This document shows, piece by piece, positions 27,270 to 36,956 of a DNA stretch of 64,000 nucleotides. A model generated the notes under the pieces. That model made no database searches. It was not told where the DNA came from and saw only the letters and a list, made by a program, of their open reading frames with translations. Position 1 is the stretch's first letter. Every line of letters begins with the position of its first letter. The position numbers and the translations under genes were made by a program. Source of the DNA: Arenicellales bacterium (GTDB taxonomy: Bacteria > Pseudomonadota > Gammaproteobacteria > Arenicellales > JAHEKD01); assembly GCA_028284225.1 (NCBI GenBank), contig JANQSD010000013.1, forward strand, positions 62,001 through 126,000. The letters run 5' to 3'.

Positions 27270-28406
27270 TTAAGAGGTATCTTTAAAGGGCGAATGTTGC
27301 TGTAACTGCTGCAGGTAGTGCTCAACATGATCACCTTCGATTTCAATATGATCCTTGATGGCCTGGTAAAACTGCGGATGATTAAGCCAATGCGCTGATA
27401 GTATTTTTACCGGCAACAAGCCACGTGATAGTTTATGTTCCCCCTGAGCACCGGCCTCAAAATACTGAATTCTATTTTTAATACAATAATCTATCGCTTG
27501 ATAGTAGCATGTCTCAAAATGTAGATTATTGATTTCAATATCGCACCCCCAATAGCGACCAAATAACGTACTGTGGCTTTCAAAAAACAATGCCGAAGCG
27601 ATATTTCTTTGATTTAAGTAAACAGCTATCAGCATAATCTGATCAGGCATAGATCGTCCGATACTCAGAAAAAAATCCAGGTTCAGATAGGCCATCGCAC
27701 CATGGAGCCTAATGGTATTTTTATAAAAACGGTAAAAATCTCGCCAATTTTGTTCGCTTATTTCCGCTCCCTTGAGCACTTTAAATTCAATATCATCAGA
27801 TTTTAGTGATTTACGTTGTTGGCGAATTTTTTTACGCTTGCTTGAAGTAAATTTGCCCAGATAATCGTCAAAACTTGAATAATTATCATTGTTCCAGTGA
27901 AACTGATAACTGCTACGAGATGTAAATTGCTGCGCAGTCCATGCTGTTAATTCAGTCTGAGCCAAAAACAATGAGTGAACTGACGATAACTCAAGTTCAT
28001 CAGCCTTTTTTAAAACATGTTTGATAATTGCAGCCTGGGCTTTGTCAGTCTGAACTCCTGCTTTGACCAGTATTTTTGTTGCTGAAGCCGGGGTATATGG
28101 AATCGCGCATACGCCTTTGGGATAATAATCATAACCATGCCGATGATAGGCATCGGCCCAAGCCCAATCAAAAATATATTCCCCGTAAGAATGACCCTTA
28201 ATATAAAACGGCATGGCAGCAAGTAATTCATTGCTTTCCATGTATAGCACATGGTGAGGCAGCCAGCCATTATCAGGGTTTACAGAGTTAGACAGCTCCA
28301 GCGCTGCAAGAAATTCGTGGCGGGTAAATGGTGAATGATCACGAATCAAAGCATTCCAATCTTGGCGTGAAACCTCGCTAATACTTGTGATGCACTCACA
28401 ACCCAT
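27270..28406 (-). CDS. FemAB/GNAT-like protein (COG3146, DUF482)
   Basis: 378 residues. The family is conserved in proteobacteria and described as a peptidoglycan or acyltransferase-like protein without a proven activity. Motifs are LPHHVLYMESNELLAAMPFY, EYIFDWAWADAYHRHGYDYY, KKIRQQRKSLK and YFEAGAQGEHKLSRGL. The repeated GNAT folds resemble FemAB aminoacyl transferases, which use aminoacyl-tRNA; adjacency to aat and bpt fits that idea. It ends one base before the aat ATG. Confidence 0.9.
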   Translation of the reverse strand: MGCECITSISEVSRQDWNALIRDHSPFTRHEFLAALELSNSVNPDNGWLPHHVLYMESNELLAAMPFYIKGHSYGEYIFDWAWADAYHRHGYDYYPKGVCAIPYTPASATKILVKAGVQTDKAQAAIIKHVLKKADELELSSVHSLFLAQTELTAWTAQQFTSRSSYQFHWNNDNYSSFDDYLGKFTSSKRKKIRQQRKSLKSDDIEFKVLKGAEISEQNWRDFYRFYKNTIRLHGAMAYLNLDFFLSIGRSMPDQIMLIAVYLNQRNIASALFFESHSTLFGRYWGCDIEINNLHFETCYYQAIDYCIKNRIQYFEAGAQGEHKLSRGLLPVKILSAHWLNHPQFYQAIKDHIEIEGDHVEHYLQQLQQHSPFKDTS

Positions 28407-28483
28407 TTGTTCATCATAAATAGCAATAAATGTATCGATTTACCAGCGCTGAGTTAATCCGACGCCAGACCTGAGTAACCGAG

Positions 28484-29251
28484 CTACCCCTGTAACTCGG
28501 TCAAGTATCGGCTGTTGGGGAAATTTGTTCTCAATACACGCCATGAATCTTCAGCCAAATCCGGCAACCCCATTTCACGATAAGCAATTACCATCATTCC
28601 CAACGCATCTTCTACAGCCGGTGTATCCTGATAATGTTCAACAACATATTTGCAGCGATTTACCACGGCAACATATGCACCTCGCTCCAGATAGAATTTG
28701 GCTATGTTAGTATCATGCTTGGCAATTGTATTGAGTAAAGTGACCATACGTTCTCTGGCATCAGTGCTGTAAACACTGCTTGGAAATCTCGTAACTAATT
28801 CACTAAATGCTTCAAATGAGTCACGTGCAGGTTGCGGATCGCGATCACTGAAATCACGGGCACCTGTCCAGCGGGATATAAAGTTCTTGTGCCGGGTAAA
28901 ATTAGCCAGTCCTTTTAAATAATAAGCGTAATCAACATTTTGATGAGTAGGATAGGTGTATATAAACCTGTCAGCAGAAGCAACAGTTAGTTCCTCATCG
29001 CCACGTTTATAGTACAAATAGGCCGTCTCCAGCATGGCCTGCTGAGCATACACGCTATATGGGAACCGGGCTTCTATTTCACGCAAATGATTTAAGGCTT
29101 TTACATATTCGGCATCCTCAATCGATTCTTTGGCAATAGCAAGTAACTCAGGTGCCGGAATACCGGATAAATCATTTACATCTTTAAGGTTGCATCCTGC
29201 TGCAACTAACATTACTAATACGGTTGAAACTAAGCGTTGGTAAAAATTCAT
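28484..29251 (-). CDS. bamD: Outer membrane assembly lipoprotein BamD
   Basis: 255 residues. Signal peptide with lipobox VAAGC (Cys20) and then TPR repeats: KESIEDAEYVKALNHLREIE, RFPYSVYAQQAMLETAYLYY, YPTHQNVDYAYYLKGLANF. Part of the BAM complex inserting beta-barrel proteins. Divergent from rluD, the common gammaproteobacterial bamD/rluD/pgeF arrangement. Confidence 0.98.
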   Translation of the reverse strand: MNFYQRLVSTVLVMLVAAGCNLKDVNDLSGIPAPELLAIAKESIEDAEYVKALNHLREIEARFPYSVYAQQAMLETAYLYYKRGDEELTVASADRFIYTYPTHQNVDYAYYLKGLANFTRHKNFISRWTGARDFSDRDPQPARDSFEAFSELVTRFPSSVYSTDARERMVTLLNTIAKHDTNIAKFYLERGAYVAVVNRCKYVVEHYQDTPAVEDALGMMVIAYREMGLPDLAEDSWRVLRTNFPNSRYLTELQG

Positions 29252-29301
29252 TATTTAATTGAATATGGGATAATGGATTAGGTATTATTTTAACCAATCA
29301 T

Positions 29302-30279
29302 TTGGGTTTACGCATCTACCACGTGTCTATCAGTCAAAAAATTACCGGGCAGATTCCATCCGACTACAACGGCCTGCGTCTGGACAAGGCTTTATCCTTG
29401 TTATTCCCTGATTACTCGCGCAGCACTATTCAGAAGTGGTTGAAAACAGCCTTGGTCAGCGTTGATGATGAAATTCTTGCGCAAAAACAAAAGGTTCACG
29501 GCGGTGAGTTCATTGAAATTCAGCTTCCTGAACAAGTCAATGATCAAAACCTGGCCGAAGCTATAGAGTTGAACGTCATTTACCAAGATGAGGATGTTAT
29601 TGTAATCAATAAACCGGCAGGCTTGATTGTGCACCCCGGCGCCGGCAACCCAAATGGTACATTAATGAATGGGCTGCTTTATTTTGATTCCGCTTTATTT
29701 GATCTACCACGTGCCGGGATAGTGCATAGACTGGATAAAGATACTTCAGGTTTAATGGTAGTGGCGCGAAATGAAATAAGCCGGTTAAATCTGATTGAAC
29801 AATTACAACTGCGCACTGTTTCACGCCAATATTTGACCGTTGTTTGCGGTTTGCCGATTAGCGGCGGCACAGTTGATGCTGCTATCAAGCGTCACAGTAC
29901 AGATCGTAAGAAAATGACGGTCAATTCAGCCGGCAAAGAAGCTATAACTCATTATCGTATAGTCGAGAAGTATTCGAATCACACATTGTTGAAAGTAAAG
30001 CTTGAAACCGGCCGCACACACCAAATAAGAGTGCATATGCAGCACCTTGGCTTTGCGGTTTTAGGTGATCCTGTTTATGGGCAGCGTATACACTATCCTA
30101 AAGGCGCGAGCGAGAACTTGATACGTTTACTTAACAATTTCAAACGGCAAGCGCTTCATGCACAACAGCTAGCTTTTATCCATCCGACAACCAGGCAAAC
30201 TATGACGTTCAAACAGGACTTGCCCGCCGATATGCAAGCATTAATTGAAGCTTTACAACATGAAATACAGACTCCATGA
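29302..30279 (+). CDS. rluD: 23S rRNA pseudouridine synthase RluD
   Basis: 325 residues as listed from TTG 29302; the better start may be GTG 29323, giving VSISQKITGQIPSDY, since homologues begin just before the S4 domain. The S4 RNA-binding domain (DYNGLRLDKALSLLFPDYSR) precedes the catalytic domain with GIVHRLDKDTSGLMVVAR (catalytic Asp) and LETGRTHQIRVHMQHLGF. It modifies 23S rRNA helix 69. Overlaps pgeF by four bases. Confidence 0.97.
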   Translation: MGLRIYHVSISQKITGQIPSDYNGLRLDKALSLLFPDYSRSTIQKWLKTALVSVDDEILAQKQKVHGGEFIEIQLPEQVNDQNLAEAIELNVIYQDEDVIVINKPAGLIVHPGAGNPNGTLMNGLLYFDSALFDLPRAGIVHRLDKDTSGLMVVARNEISRLNLIEQLQLRTVSRQYLTVVCGLPISGGTVDAAIKRHSTDRKKMTVNSAGKEAITHYRIVEKYSNHTLLKVKLETGRTHQIRVHMQHLGFAVLGDPVYGQRIHYPKGASENLIRLLNNFKRQALHAQQLAFIHPTTRQTMTFKQDLPADMQALIEALQHEIQTP

Positions 30280-31016
30280 TCGATATTTTTAAAATTAACT
30301 GGCCGGCCCGATCAAATGTGCATGCTTTAACGACTACTCGCATCGGTGGGGTGAGCCGGAGCATGTATTCAGGTTTGAATCTGGGTGATCACGTCAATGA
30401 TAATCCCGATCATGTTAAGCAAAATCGATCATTATTAGCCCAGCAATTAAATCTTGCTGCCGAGCCAAAATGGTTAAATCAAACTCATAGCACTAATATT
30501 GTGGCGGCTGATCAGGTCGATGTGCCAGTTGATGCCGACGGCAGTTACAGCATGCAACCTGGGACGATTTGTGCTGTGCTTACTGCTGATTGCTTGCCGG
30601 TTTTTATTTGCGATACCGAAGCCCGTTGTGTCGGTGTTTTTCATGCCGGGTGGCGAGGACTATTGAACGGCATTCTCGAGCAAGCAGTGCAGGCTATGCA
30701 ACCTGTTTCTAATCAACTGATGGCTGCGATTGGTCCATCCATTAGTCAACCCTCGTTTGAAGTCGGCGCTGAAGTCCGTGATGTATTTATCGAGCGATAT
30801 AACAATGTTGAATCATTTTTCGTCGTATCAAACAATCCGGATCATTTTTACGCAGATTTATACGGGTTGGCTAAAAAACAATTGATAGACTTGGGCATCC
30901 AGTCAGTATGGCTACCTGAATCTGTTTGCACTTATAAGGATTCGGCAAGATTCTATTCATACAGGCGTGATGGCCAGACCGGGCGTATGGCATCTTTAAT
31001 CTGGATCAGTCACTAA
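30276..31016 (+). CDS. pgeF: Peptidoglycan editing factor PgeF (laccase-domain, YfiH-like)
   Basis: 246 residues. The metal-binding family motifs are CAVLTADCLPVFICD and GVFHAGWRGLLNGILEQAV, with IGPSI and YSYRRDGQTGRMASLIW. PgeF trims wrong amino acids from peptidoglycan precursors and belongs to a family first called polyphenol oxidases. Its ATG overlaps the rluD stop by four bases; its end overlaps convergent nadC by 11 bases. Confidence 0.96.
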   Translation: MIDIFKINWPARSNVHALTTTRIGGVSRSMYSGLNLGDHVNDNPDHVKQNRSLLAQQLNLAAEPKWLNQTHSTNIVAADQVDVPVDADGSYSMQPGTICAVLTADCLPVFICDTEARCVGVFHAGWRGLLNGILEQAVQAMQPVSNQLMAAIGPSISQPSFEVGAEVRDVFIERYNNVESFFVVSNNPDHFYADLYGLAKKQLIDLGIQSVWLPESVCTYKDSARFYSYRRDGQTGRMASLIWISH

Positions 31017-31854
31017 ATTCAAATAACAAAGACAGGTCAACGGCTTGTATATGTTTGGTTAAAGCACCTGATGAAACATAATCCACACCTGTTAATGCTA
31101 TTGCTCTAATCGTTTGCTTGGTTATATTGCCAGATGCCTCAAGCTCTGCACGTGACTGGTTAAGTTTGACTGCTTGTTGCAATTGTTCAATAGTAAAATT
31201 GTCCAGCATAATATGTTTAGCACCGATGGATAAGGCCTGTTCCAGTTCATCGAGTGATTCAACTTCGACTTCAATTTTAACTGAGTCACCGTGTCGTGCG
31301 AACGCAGTTTCGACAGCCGCCTGGAGTGACCCAGCCGAGCGTATGTGATTCTCTTTAATCAAAACGGCGTCAAATAAACCTAGGCGATGATTTTTACCGC
31401 CACCCACCGTGACGGCATACTTTTGTGCCAAGCGCAGACCAGGAATGGTTTTACGGGTATCCAGAATACGGCACGGCGTATCTTCGATTAATTCAGCATA
31501 ATGCTTGGTGATGGTTGCCGTTGAACATAATGTTTGCAAAAAATTTAATGCACAGCGTTCAGCAGTCAGGATATTTCTTGCATTACCCTGGATTTTACAT
31601 ATAACCTGGTTCGGTTCAATTTGTGCGCCTTCAGCAAGCAACCATTCTAAGTCGATAGAATTGTCGACCTGCTTAAAAACCTCTTCAACCCAGGGTATAC
31701 CGCACAAAATTGCAGACTCACGGCTGATAATTTTGGCGTTTGCCTGTTGCTCTTGTTTAATTAAATCAGCGGTCAAATCACCACTGCCTATGTCTTCAGC
31801 AAGGGCTGTTTTTACTGTCTGTTTTATGTTGGCCTGTAAATTTTTAAGCATCAT
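31006..31854 (-). CDS. nadC: Nicotinate-nucleotide diphosphorylase (carboxylating)
   Basis: 282 residues. Quinolinate phosphoribosyltransferase of NAD synthesis. Motifs are LAEDIGSGDLTADLI, RTIPGLR-type DTRKTIPGLRLAQKYAV, VGGGKNHRLGLFD and KEVEVE-like KIEVEVESLDEL, IMLDNF and TGVDYVSSGALTKH. Complete and normal length. Convergent overlap with pgeF; divergent from the acyl-CoA ligase gene. Confidence 0.98.
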   Translation of the reverse strand: MMLKNLQANIKQTVKTALAEDIGSGDLTADLIKQEQQANAKIISRESAILCGIPWVEEVFKQVDNSIDLEWLLAEGAQIEPNQVICKIQGNARNILTAERCALNFLQTLCSTATITKHYAELIEDTPCRILDTRKTIPGLRLAQKYAVTVGGGKNHRLGLFDAVLIKENHIRSAGSLQAAVETAFARHGDSVKIEVEVESLDELEQALSIGAKHIMLDNFTIEQLQQAVKLNQSRAELEASGNITKQTIRAIALTGVDYVSSGALTKHIQAVDLSLLFEFSD

Positions 31855-31962
31855 AGTGGGTTGTGTTTGTCCAGGGTTTAAGTTTAATACGGTTTGCTGA
31901 ATAATCGAGAAGGATTATAATTTCTAACTTAAAGAGCACAACATACACAGGGAAAAGAATTC

Positions 31963-33567
31963 ATGGCTGAAAATATCTGGGATTTAGTGAGTGGAACCGT
32001 CAATGAATCCAACCGAAATACGGCCTGGACCCGGCGTATAGATAAAAAAACGCGTGAGCATTTTAGCTATAAGCTGGTTTATCAAAATGCATTGTTAATT
32101 GCCAAACAGTTACGTGAGACAGGCGTTGCAAAAGGTGACTTGATCGGCATTATTGCCCCCAATGGTCCGGAATGGGGGGCAACCGCACTGGCGATTTGGA
32201 AACTCGGCGCGATTGTTTGTCCGATTCACATCGGCAACAGCCACAAAGAAATAGATGAACAAGTGGACGTTGTAAAACCCAAGTTAATCCTCAGTTACAA
32301 ATCTCCCATCACTTTTGCTAATGAAGTACCTATACAGTTACGTGAACCTGATGCCGAAGAAATATCTGCTGAGGCAGAAATTTCACCTGATGTAGATGAA
32401 AATGACGAAGCTGTGCGTGTATATACTTCCGGCAGTACCGGCAGTGCTAAAATGGTTAGATTATCTCATCGGAATATTTGTTCTAATGTCAGGGCGGCTG
32501 TTGCATTTTCGCCGCCATTAAATTCAACTGACAAATTTCTGTCACTGTTACCACTTTCACACGCGATGGAATTGACCGGTGGGATGCTGTTCCCATTAAG
32601 AAACGGCTGTTCTATCGTTTTGCCCAGAGTATTAGCCGCGAATGAAATCTTAGCAGCGATGGTTGAGGAAAAGATAACCATGCTAATTGCCGTACCCAGG
32701 CTCTATCGAAACATTATCTTGGGACTGGACAAAAAGTTTAATGATGCCGGCGCAGCATTAAAGTGTTATCGCAGCCTGTTGAAAAATATGCCGCTAAGCC
32801 TACGTAAGCGATTTAATTTACCAATCAGAAAGCAACTGGGTACCAATATCAAAGCCTGGATCAGCGGCGGTTCTCGCCTTGATCCCGAAATCACCAAAGC
32901 ATTTCATGATTTAGGGCTACCGTTACGACAAGGTTATGGCCTAACAGAAACATCACCGGTGGCCGCTGTACAAGATGAATTTGACCCGGTATTGGAATCA
33001 GTGGGCAAACCATTGGAACATATAGAAATAAAGATTCACGAAGCTGATGAGAATGGGGTCGGTGAAGTTTGGATAAAAGGTCCCAATGTTATGCTGGGAT
33101 ATACGGATGAAGCACTGACTAAAGAAGCAATTGAAGATGGATGGTTTAAAACCGGAGACCTGGGACGGCTGGATCAAAATGGCAAACTCATTCTCACCGG
33201 GCGTAGCAAACGCCTGATTGTCACCGAAGCCGGTAAAAATGTTTATCCGGAGGACTTGGAAATTAGACTGGAGCGTTTTCCAGGTGTGAAAGAGGCGGGT
33301 GTATTAGAAGTGGAAATGAAACCCGCAGCAATCCTGGCACTGGATACGGGAGAACCGGTCAGTGCTGCGGTGATAGCCATGGACGAAAAAGATAAAGAGG
33401 TGGCAATTGAAAATGCCAAAAGAGTTTTGCGTGAATATAATTCGACAGCATCCGGACATAATCAGATTACTCGCTTTGCCGTTGTTAATGAATTGCCCAG
33501 AACCCCGTTAGGTAAAATTGCAATTAAACAATTGCCCGAAATTTTTGAAACCCATGAAGTAATTTAA
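31963..33567 (+). CDS. AMP-binding long-chain acyl-CoA ligase family protein
   Basis: 534 residues. ANL adenylation fold: nucleotide motif VYTSGSTGSAKMV, LPLSHAMELTGGML, GYGLTETSP, KTGDLGRLD and the C-terminal hinge GRSKRLIVTEAGKNVYPEDL; the catalytic C-terminal Lys is in TPLGKIAIKQL. Closest in style to FadD-like synthetases acting on long acyl chains. The upstream 108 bases are shared with divergent nadC. A PlsC-like acyltransferase follows 153 bases later, with a repeat between, so joint transcription is uncertain. Confidence 0.92.
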   Translation: MAENIWDLVSGTVNESNRNTAWTRRIDKKTREHFSYKLVYQNALLIAKQLRETGVAKGDLIGIIAPNGPEWGATALAIWKLGAIVCPIHIGNSHKEIDEQVDVVKPKLILSYKSPITFANEVPIQLREPDAEEISAEAEISPDVDENDEAVRVYTSGSTGSAKMVRLSHRNICSNVRAAVAFSPPLNSTDKFLSLLPLSHAMELTGGMLFPLRNGCSIVLPRVLAANEILAAMVEEKITMLIAVPRLYRNIILGLDKKFNDAGAALKCYRSLLKNMPLSLRKRFNLPIRKQLGTNIKAWISGGSRLDPEITKAFHDLGLPLRQGYGLTETSPVAAVQDEFDPVLESVGKPLEHIEIKIHEADENGVGEVWIKGPNVMLGYTDEALTKEAIEDGWFKTGDLGRLDQNGKLILTGRSKRLIVTEAGKNVYPEDLEIRLERFPGVKEAGVLEVEMKPAAILALDTGEPVSAAVIAMDEKDKEVAIENAKRVLREYNSTASGHNQITRFAVVNELPRTPLGKIAIKQLPEIFETHEVI

Positions 33568-33700
33568 GCGGATGTCGTCACCCTGGATTTTCAATATCAA
33601 CAGCATTTTAAGAAGATACTGGCATTCGCCAGTATGACGATATATTATTTTCTATCCGTCATCCTGAATTTGATTCAGGATTTCCATAAGCAGGCTCCAA
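33568..33700. repeat. Palindromic intergenic element(s)
   Basis: Two hairpin motifs: TACTGGC-ATTC-GCCAGTA followed by TGACG, and ATCCTGAAT-TTG-ATTCAGGAT preceded by CGTC, the common CGTCATCC-type intergenic repeat. It fills the gap between the acyl-CoA ligase and PlsC genes. It resembles the elements near 1.9 and 3.7 kb. Confidence 0.6.
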
Positions 33701-33720
33701 TTTCTAAAAGCCTATAGACT

Positions 33721-34389
33721 ATGTTGATAACGCTAACAATAATTGTAGTTGTCGTACTACTCTATTTAATCCATGTAGGCAAAAAACACAATAAAACCGA
33801 TTGGGGCTCTAAAGGTTTGAACATCCTGGACGGTGTAAATCGCTGGTTTTGTCTTAACTATCACCGCCTACCGCCAGACATGCTTAAGTTACCTGACAAA
33901 GGGCCTGCCATTTTGGTTTCAAATCATGTTTCAGGTCTGGATCCATTACTATTGATTGCAGCATCAACCCGACCGCTACGTTTTATGATTGCACAAGAAG
34001 AATATGATCGCTGGTGGCTGAGATGGTTGTTCAAACGAATAGGCTGCATTCCGGTTAAAAGAGATAAAAACCCGAAAAAAGCGCTTAACCATAGTATTTC
34101 CTCCTTAAAAAAGGGAGAAATACTGGTTGTATTTCCACAAGGAGGGATCGTTGTTAAAGATAATAATAAGCCGCTTAAACAGGGCGCTTTTATGCTGGCA
34201 AAACTGGTTAATGTGCCTGTTTACAGTGTCCGTATACAAGGAGTGACGGCTAAAGGCTTTACAATAATATCAGTATTCGTACCTTCAAAAATTAAGCTAA
34301 TTCAAAATACTAATATTCTACATATTGACGAACTAAACCTAAAACAAACGCAGAGTGATTTAAAAGAATTTTTCTTTTTCATTTCTTGA
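33721..34389 (+). CDS. PlsC-type 1-acylglycerol-3-phosphate acyltransferase
   Basis: 222 residues. One N-terminal membrane helix (LTIIVVVVLLYLIHV) and the acyltransferase core with NHVSGLDPLL (HX4D catalytic pair) and RIGCIPVKRD. The second motif is VVFPQGGIVVKD, where most PlsC enzymes have FPEG; the Glu-to-Gln change is seen in some subfamilies. It would transfer an acyl chain to a lysophospholipid in the inner membrane, perhaps the acyl-CoA supplied by the upstream ligase. Substrate untested. Confidence 0.85.
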   Translation: MLITLTIIVVVVLLYLIHVGKKHNKTDWGSKGLNILDGVNRWFCLNYHRLPPDMLKLPDKGPAILVSNHVSGLDPLLLIAASTRPLRFMIAQEEYDRWWLRWLFKRIGCIPVKRDKNPKKALNHSISSLKKGEILVVFPQGGIVVKDNNKPLKQGAFMLAKLVNVPVYSVRIQGVTAKGFTIISVFVPSKIKLIQNTNILHIDELNLKQTQSDLKEFFFFIS

Positions 34390-34576
34390 GATTAACTGTA
34401 AGCAGCTATTTCAAGACAGGCTATTCAATTGATATTTGATTTAGCAGCGTCTAATTTTCAATTAAAAGTGCACAGAAAAAATTAGTCAAAATATTAGATT
34501 TTCCATAATGCTGGAAAAATCTATCTATATAAATGCTAGTATAACCATTCCTTAATTTTATTTAATTTGATTAAAA

Positions 34577-35650
34577 ATGAAAAATACTACTAAAAAACTT
34601 ATAGCTAGTTGCGTCTTAGCAACAACTAGTTCAGCATTTTGCTTATCAGCTTATAGTGATACGATTTGGGTGGGCTGGCCATCTCCAGACAAAACAGATG
34701 AACGTTTTATTTCGATGTCAGGAACACAAACAAACACAGAATATAATGATATCGTTATCAAAATAGGTATCCCTATTAGCGCTACGAGTTTTGATCTTGA
34801 ATTTTTTGATGGAGATGCAAGCGGTATTGGGTTGCCAGGATTTGATCCTGATTCTCGATATGATTCTCATTTCAATGCAGCGGCTTACTCTTATACTCTA
34901 TATGAAGACCAGAATCAAACCGGAAACACTACAAACACAATTCAAGTCAAAACAGATGCTGATTTCGTGAATAATGAATGGTCGACGTTTTTAGTGGGTC
35001 AAACAGCTTCTCATGGAGTAGCCGTCAATCCAGGAGATGAATTTTACTATTATCGGTTAGTGCTAAGCTACACTGGAGACACAGAAAATGATATCTTTTT
35101 GAATGGTTTGAAAGTTCGAGTTAGAAGTGATGGTGATAGTTTGCCCGAGCTTTCTATCCTAGACAAAATATCTGTAGTAGCTTCTCCGATAAATCAGTTT
35201 AATGACCCAGATCCAACCACTTCAGGTTATCCATATGACGGTAGTTGGTCTTTCCCTGTTCGTGTAGGTAGTGGATTTAATGCACCATTATTATTCACTG
35301 ATATTGATGCAGATCATAAAACTGACAATTCTTCTCCTGATAATACAAATACTATTATACCAGGAGACCCCGCAGATGATTTTAGCGGAACAGCAAGTAT
35401 TCCAAAGGAGGCGAGATTAATATCTCCGAATATTCGATACACTATATTCGATCCCTCAGGTAATTTATTACTTAGTAATAATGACCCGTCTGGCGATGCA
35501 CCAGATGAAGAAACCTTTTCCTATACAGCAGCCGGTGGAGCAGTACCTGAAGGCATCTATCGCTGGAATTGGATTGGTGTAGACGCAGGCAATACAATTA
35601 TTCTTGAAACTAACGGAGAATTATTACCGCCTTGTGTTTGCCGGTACTAA
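34577..35650 (+). CDS. AT-rich secreted protein of unknown function
   Basis: 357 residues. A Sec signal peptide (MKNTTKKLIASCVLATTSSA, cleavage near AYSD) and then a mature region of about 330 residues dominated by Asp, Asn, Ser, Thr and Gly, with few Lys/Arg. It contains beta-like stretches such as YNDIVIKIGIPISATSFDLE, a middle part rich in SGDPxDD patterns, and ends GELLPPCVCRY with a Cys pair. No repeat unit or anchoring motif. More AT-rich than its neighbours and alone, which suggests acquisition. Not recognised. Confidence 0.75.
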   Translation: MKNTTKKLIASCVLATTSSAFCLSAYSDTIWVGWPSPDKTDERFISMSGTQTNTEYNDIVIKIGIPISATSFDLEFFDGDASGIGLPGFDPDSRYDSHFNAAAYSYTLYEDQNQTGNTTNTIQVKTDADFVNNEWSTFLVGQTASHGVAVNPGDEFYYYRLVLSYTGDTENDIFLNGLKVRVRSDGDSLPELSILDKISVVASPINQFNDPDPTTSGYPYDGSWSFPVRVGSGFNAPLLFTDIDADHKTDNSSPDNTNTIIPGDPADDFSGTASIPKEARLISPNIRYTIFDPSGNLLLSNNDPSGDAPDEETFSYTAAGGAVPEGIYRWNWIGVDAGNTIILETNGELLPPCVCRY

Positions 35651-35703
35651 AGTAAGAAAAAATCAGATAATTCTACTGTAGTTTATAAGCAAATTACTTA
35701 GCG

Positions 35704-35733
35704 AAGATGGGCAGTTAAATAACTGTCCATCTT
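35704..35733. terminator. Likely bidirectional 3'-end hairpin
   Basis: AAGATGGGCAGTTA-AA-TAACTGTCCATCTT, a 14-base stem with one G-T pair, 53 bases after the secreted protein and 14 bases from the end of the convergent zinc-ribbon gene. There is no T tract, so termination is inferred from position. Confidence 0.5.
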
Positions 35734-35747
35734 AGAAAATGTAACAC

Positions 35748-36905
35748 TTATTGGAAATCAGGCAAAATATAAATTAAATCTTCAAAAATAGGCGTGTCTA
35801 AAGGCGCATTATGAATTTGGCTAAGTCCAAAGAACCCAAGCAATAATACCACTAAGATTAAAAAAAGCAGTGCAGTAAAGAATATCTTCCATTTGCTGTA
35901 GGGTCGTTCACCCTGAACTTCTCCAGTTCTGGCATTGACAATAAATTGGTAGGATTTTTTTCCAAACCGAAATCCGGCTACCCAGAAGGGCAATAAAAGA
36001 TGCTTGAACTGAATATTGCCGTATTCAGTTTCTGCATTGTGTATACGTTGCTGATCACCGCCAATATCGGCACTGATGTCCGACTTGATGACCGGATGCA
36101 TGCGTTGCCGGGCGATATCAAACCCCTGCTGCAGGTCGGTCTGATACATTTCACTACGAAACCCGCTTAAAAATTCTTCTTGATAAGGCACTGCGTGTTG
36201 CAGGTCCCAGGGCGCAAGCTCTCTGGCCATATTACGGGGTAATGAATTGCTGGCAAATATCAGTATGTCATCAAAATGCCGGCCAACCCGCCCGGAAACC
36301 TTTTGCCAGCGGATTTTAGTCACCATTCTGGTTTGCGTGGTCCAGCGTCCGTTTACCCGCACACGCACACGTTGTGGAACTTGATAAAAGGTGCCCCGTT
36401 CGCCGACATAGCGTGTTCTGGTGGCACAATCATAGGTCCAGTAAGGAATGTACATGCCATTGAGTTTCTGATTCTTACGTGCATATTTTTTTAATTTACT
36501 CGGTGCAAACCAAAGTCGCTTTAGCCATTTCTTGTAAGCAGTTGTTGCCTCATCCGCAGTTATCTTAAAGGGTAAAACTCCCCATGGCTTAATATGCCTG
36601 TACTCATGGGAATCATTAACTATTTTTGTACCGCAATACGGGCATTCATCAGCATGGATGTTTTTATCAAATTCAAACTCTGCCGCACAATTGTGGCATT
36701 TAACGGCCAGGCTGACGATTTGAGTTTGCGTATCTTGAATCTGGTCAAGAGCGCTGTAGAAATCGACCTCATCAATGCCGCGATTGTCGATAGAGATTTG
36801 ATGTTGATGCCCGCAATGCCCACAAACCATGTGTTGGGTGCCCGGCTGATAACTTAGCTGGGCACCACATTGCTGGCAGGGAAAAGAATGTCTTTCTTCT
36901 GCCAT
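35748..36905 (-). CDS. Double zinc-ribbon membrane protein (YdjG-like)
   Basis: 385 residues. Two zinc ribbons at the N-terminus: C10/C13/C28/C31 (PCQQCG, MVCGHCG) and C70/C73/C88/C91 (KCHNCA, ECPYCG). A basic middle region (QRVRVRVNGRWTTQTR) follows, then conserved KHLLLPFWVAGFRF, FIVNARTGEVQGERPYSKWK, and a hydrophobic helix near residues 345-367. It resembles the Bacillus YdjG/primosomal-N'-like zinc-ribbon family found next to SPFH and PspA genes. Last gene of the operon xpaC-telA-SPFH-zinc ribbon; 51 bases after the SPFH gene. Function unproven. Confidence 0.85.
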   Translation of the reverse strand: MAEERHSFPCQQCGAQLSYQPGTQHMVCGHCGHQHQISIDNRGIDEVDFYSALDQIQDTQTQIVSLAVKCHNCAAEFEFDKNIHADECPYCGTKIVNDSHEYRHIKPWGVLPFKITADEATTAYKKWLKRLWFAPSKLKKYARKNQKLNGMYIPYWTYDCATRTRYVGERGTFYQVPQRVRVRVNGRWTTQTRMVTKIRWQKVSGRVGRHFDDILIFASNSLPRNMARELAPWDLQHAVPYQEEFLSGFRSEMYQTDLQQGFDIARQRMHPVIKSDISADIGGDQQRIHNAETEYGNIQFKHLLLPFWVAGFRFGKKSYQFIVNARTGEVQGERPYSKWKIFFTALLFLILVVLLLGFFGLSQIHNAPLDTPIFEDLIYILPDFQ

Positions 36906-36956
36906 CAGCTGGCGTTCTCGCTCCCAGTCATTGCTGCCCAGGTCTATTAGTTTAGA

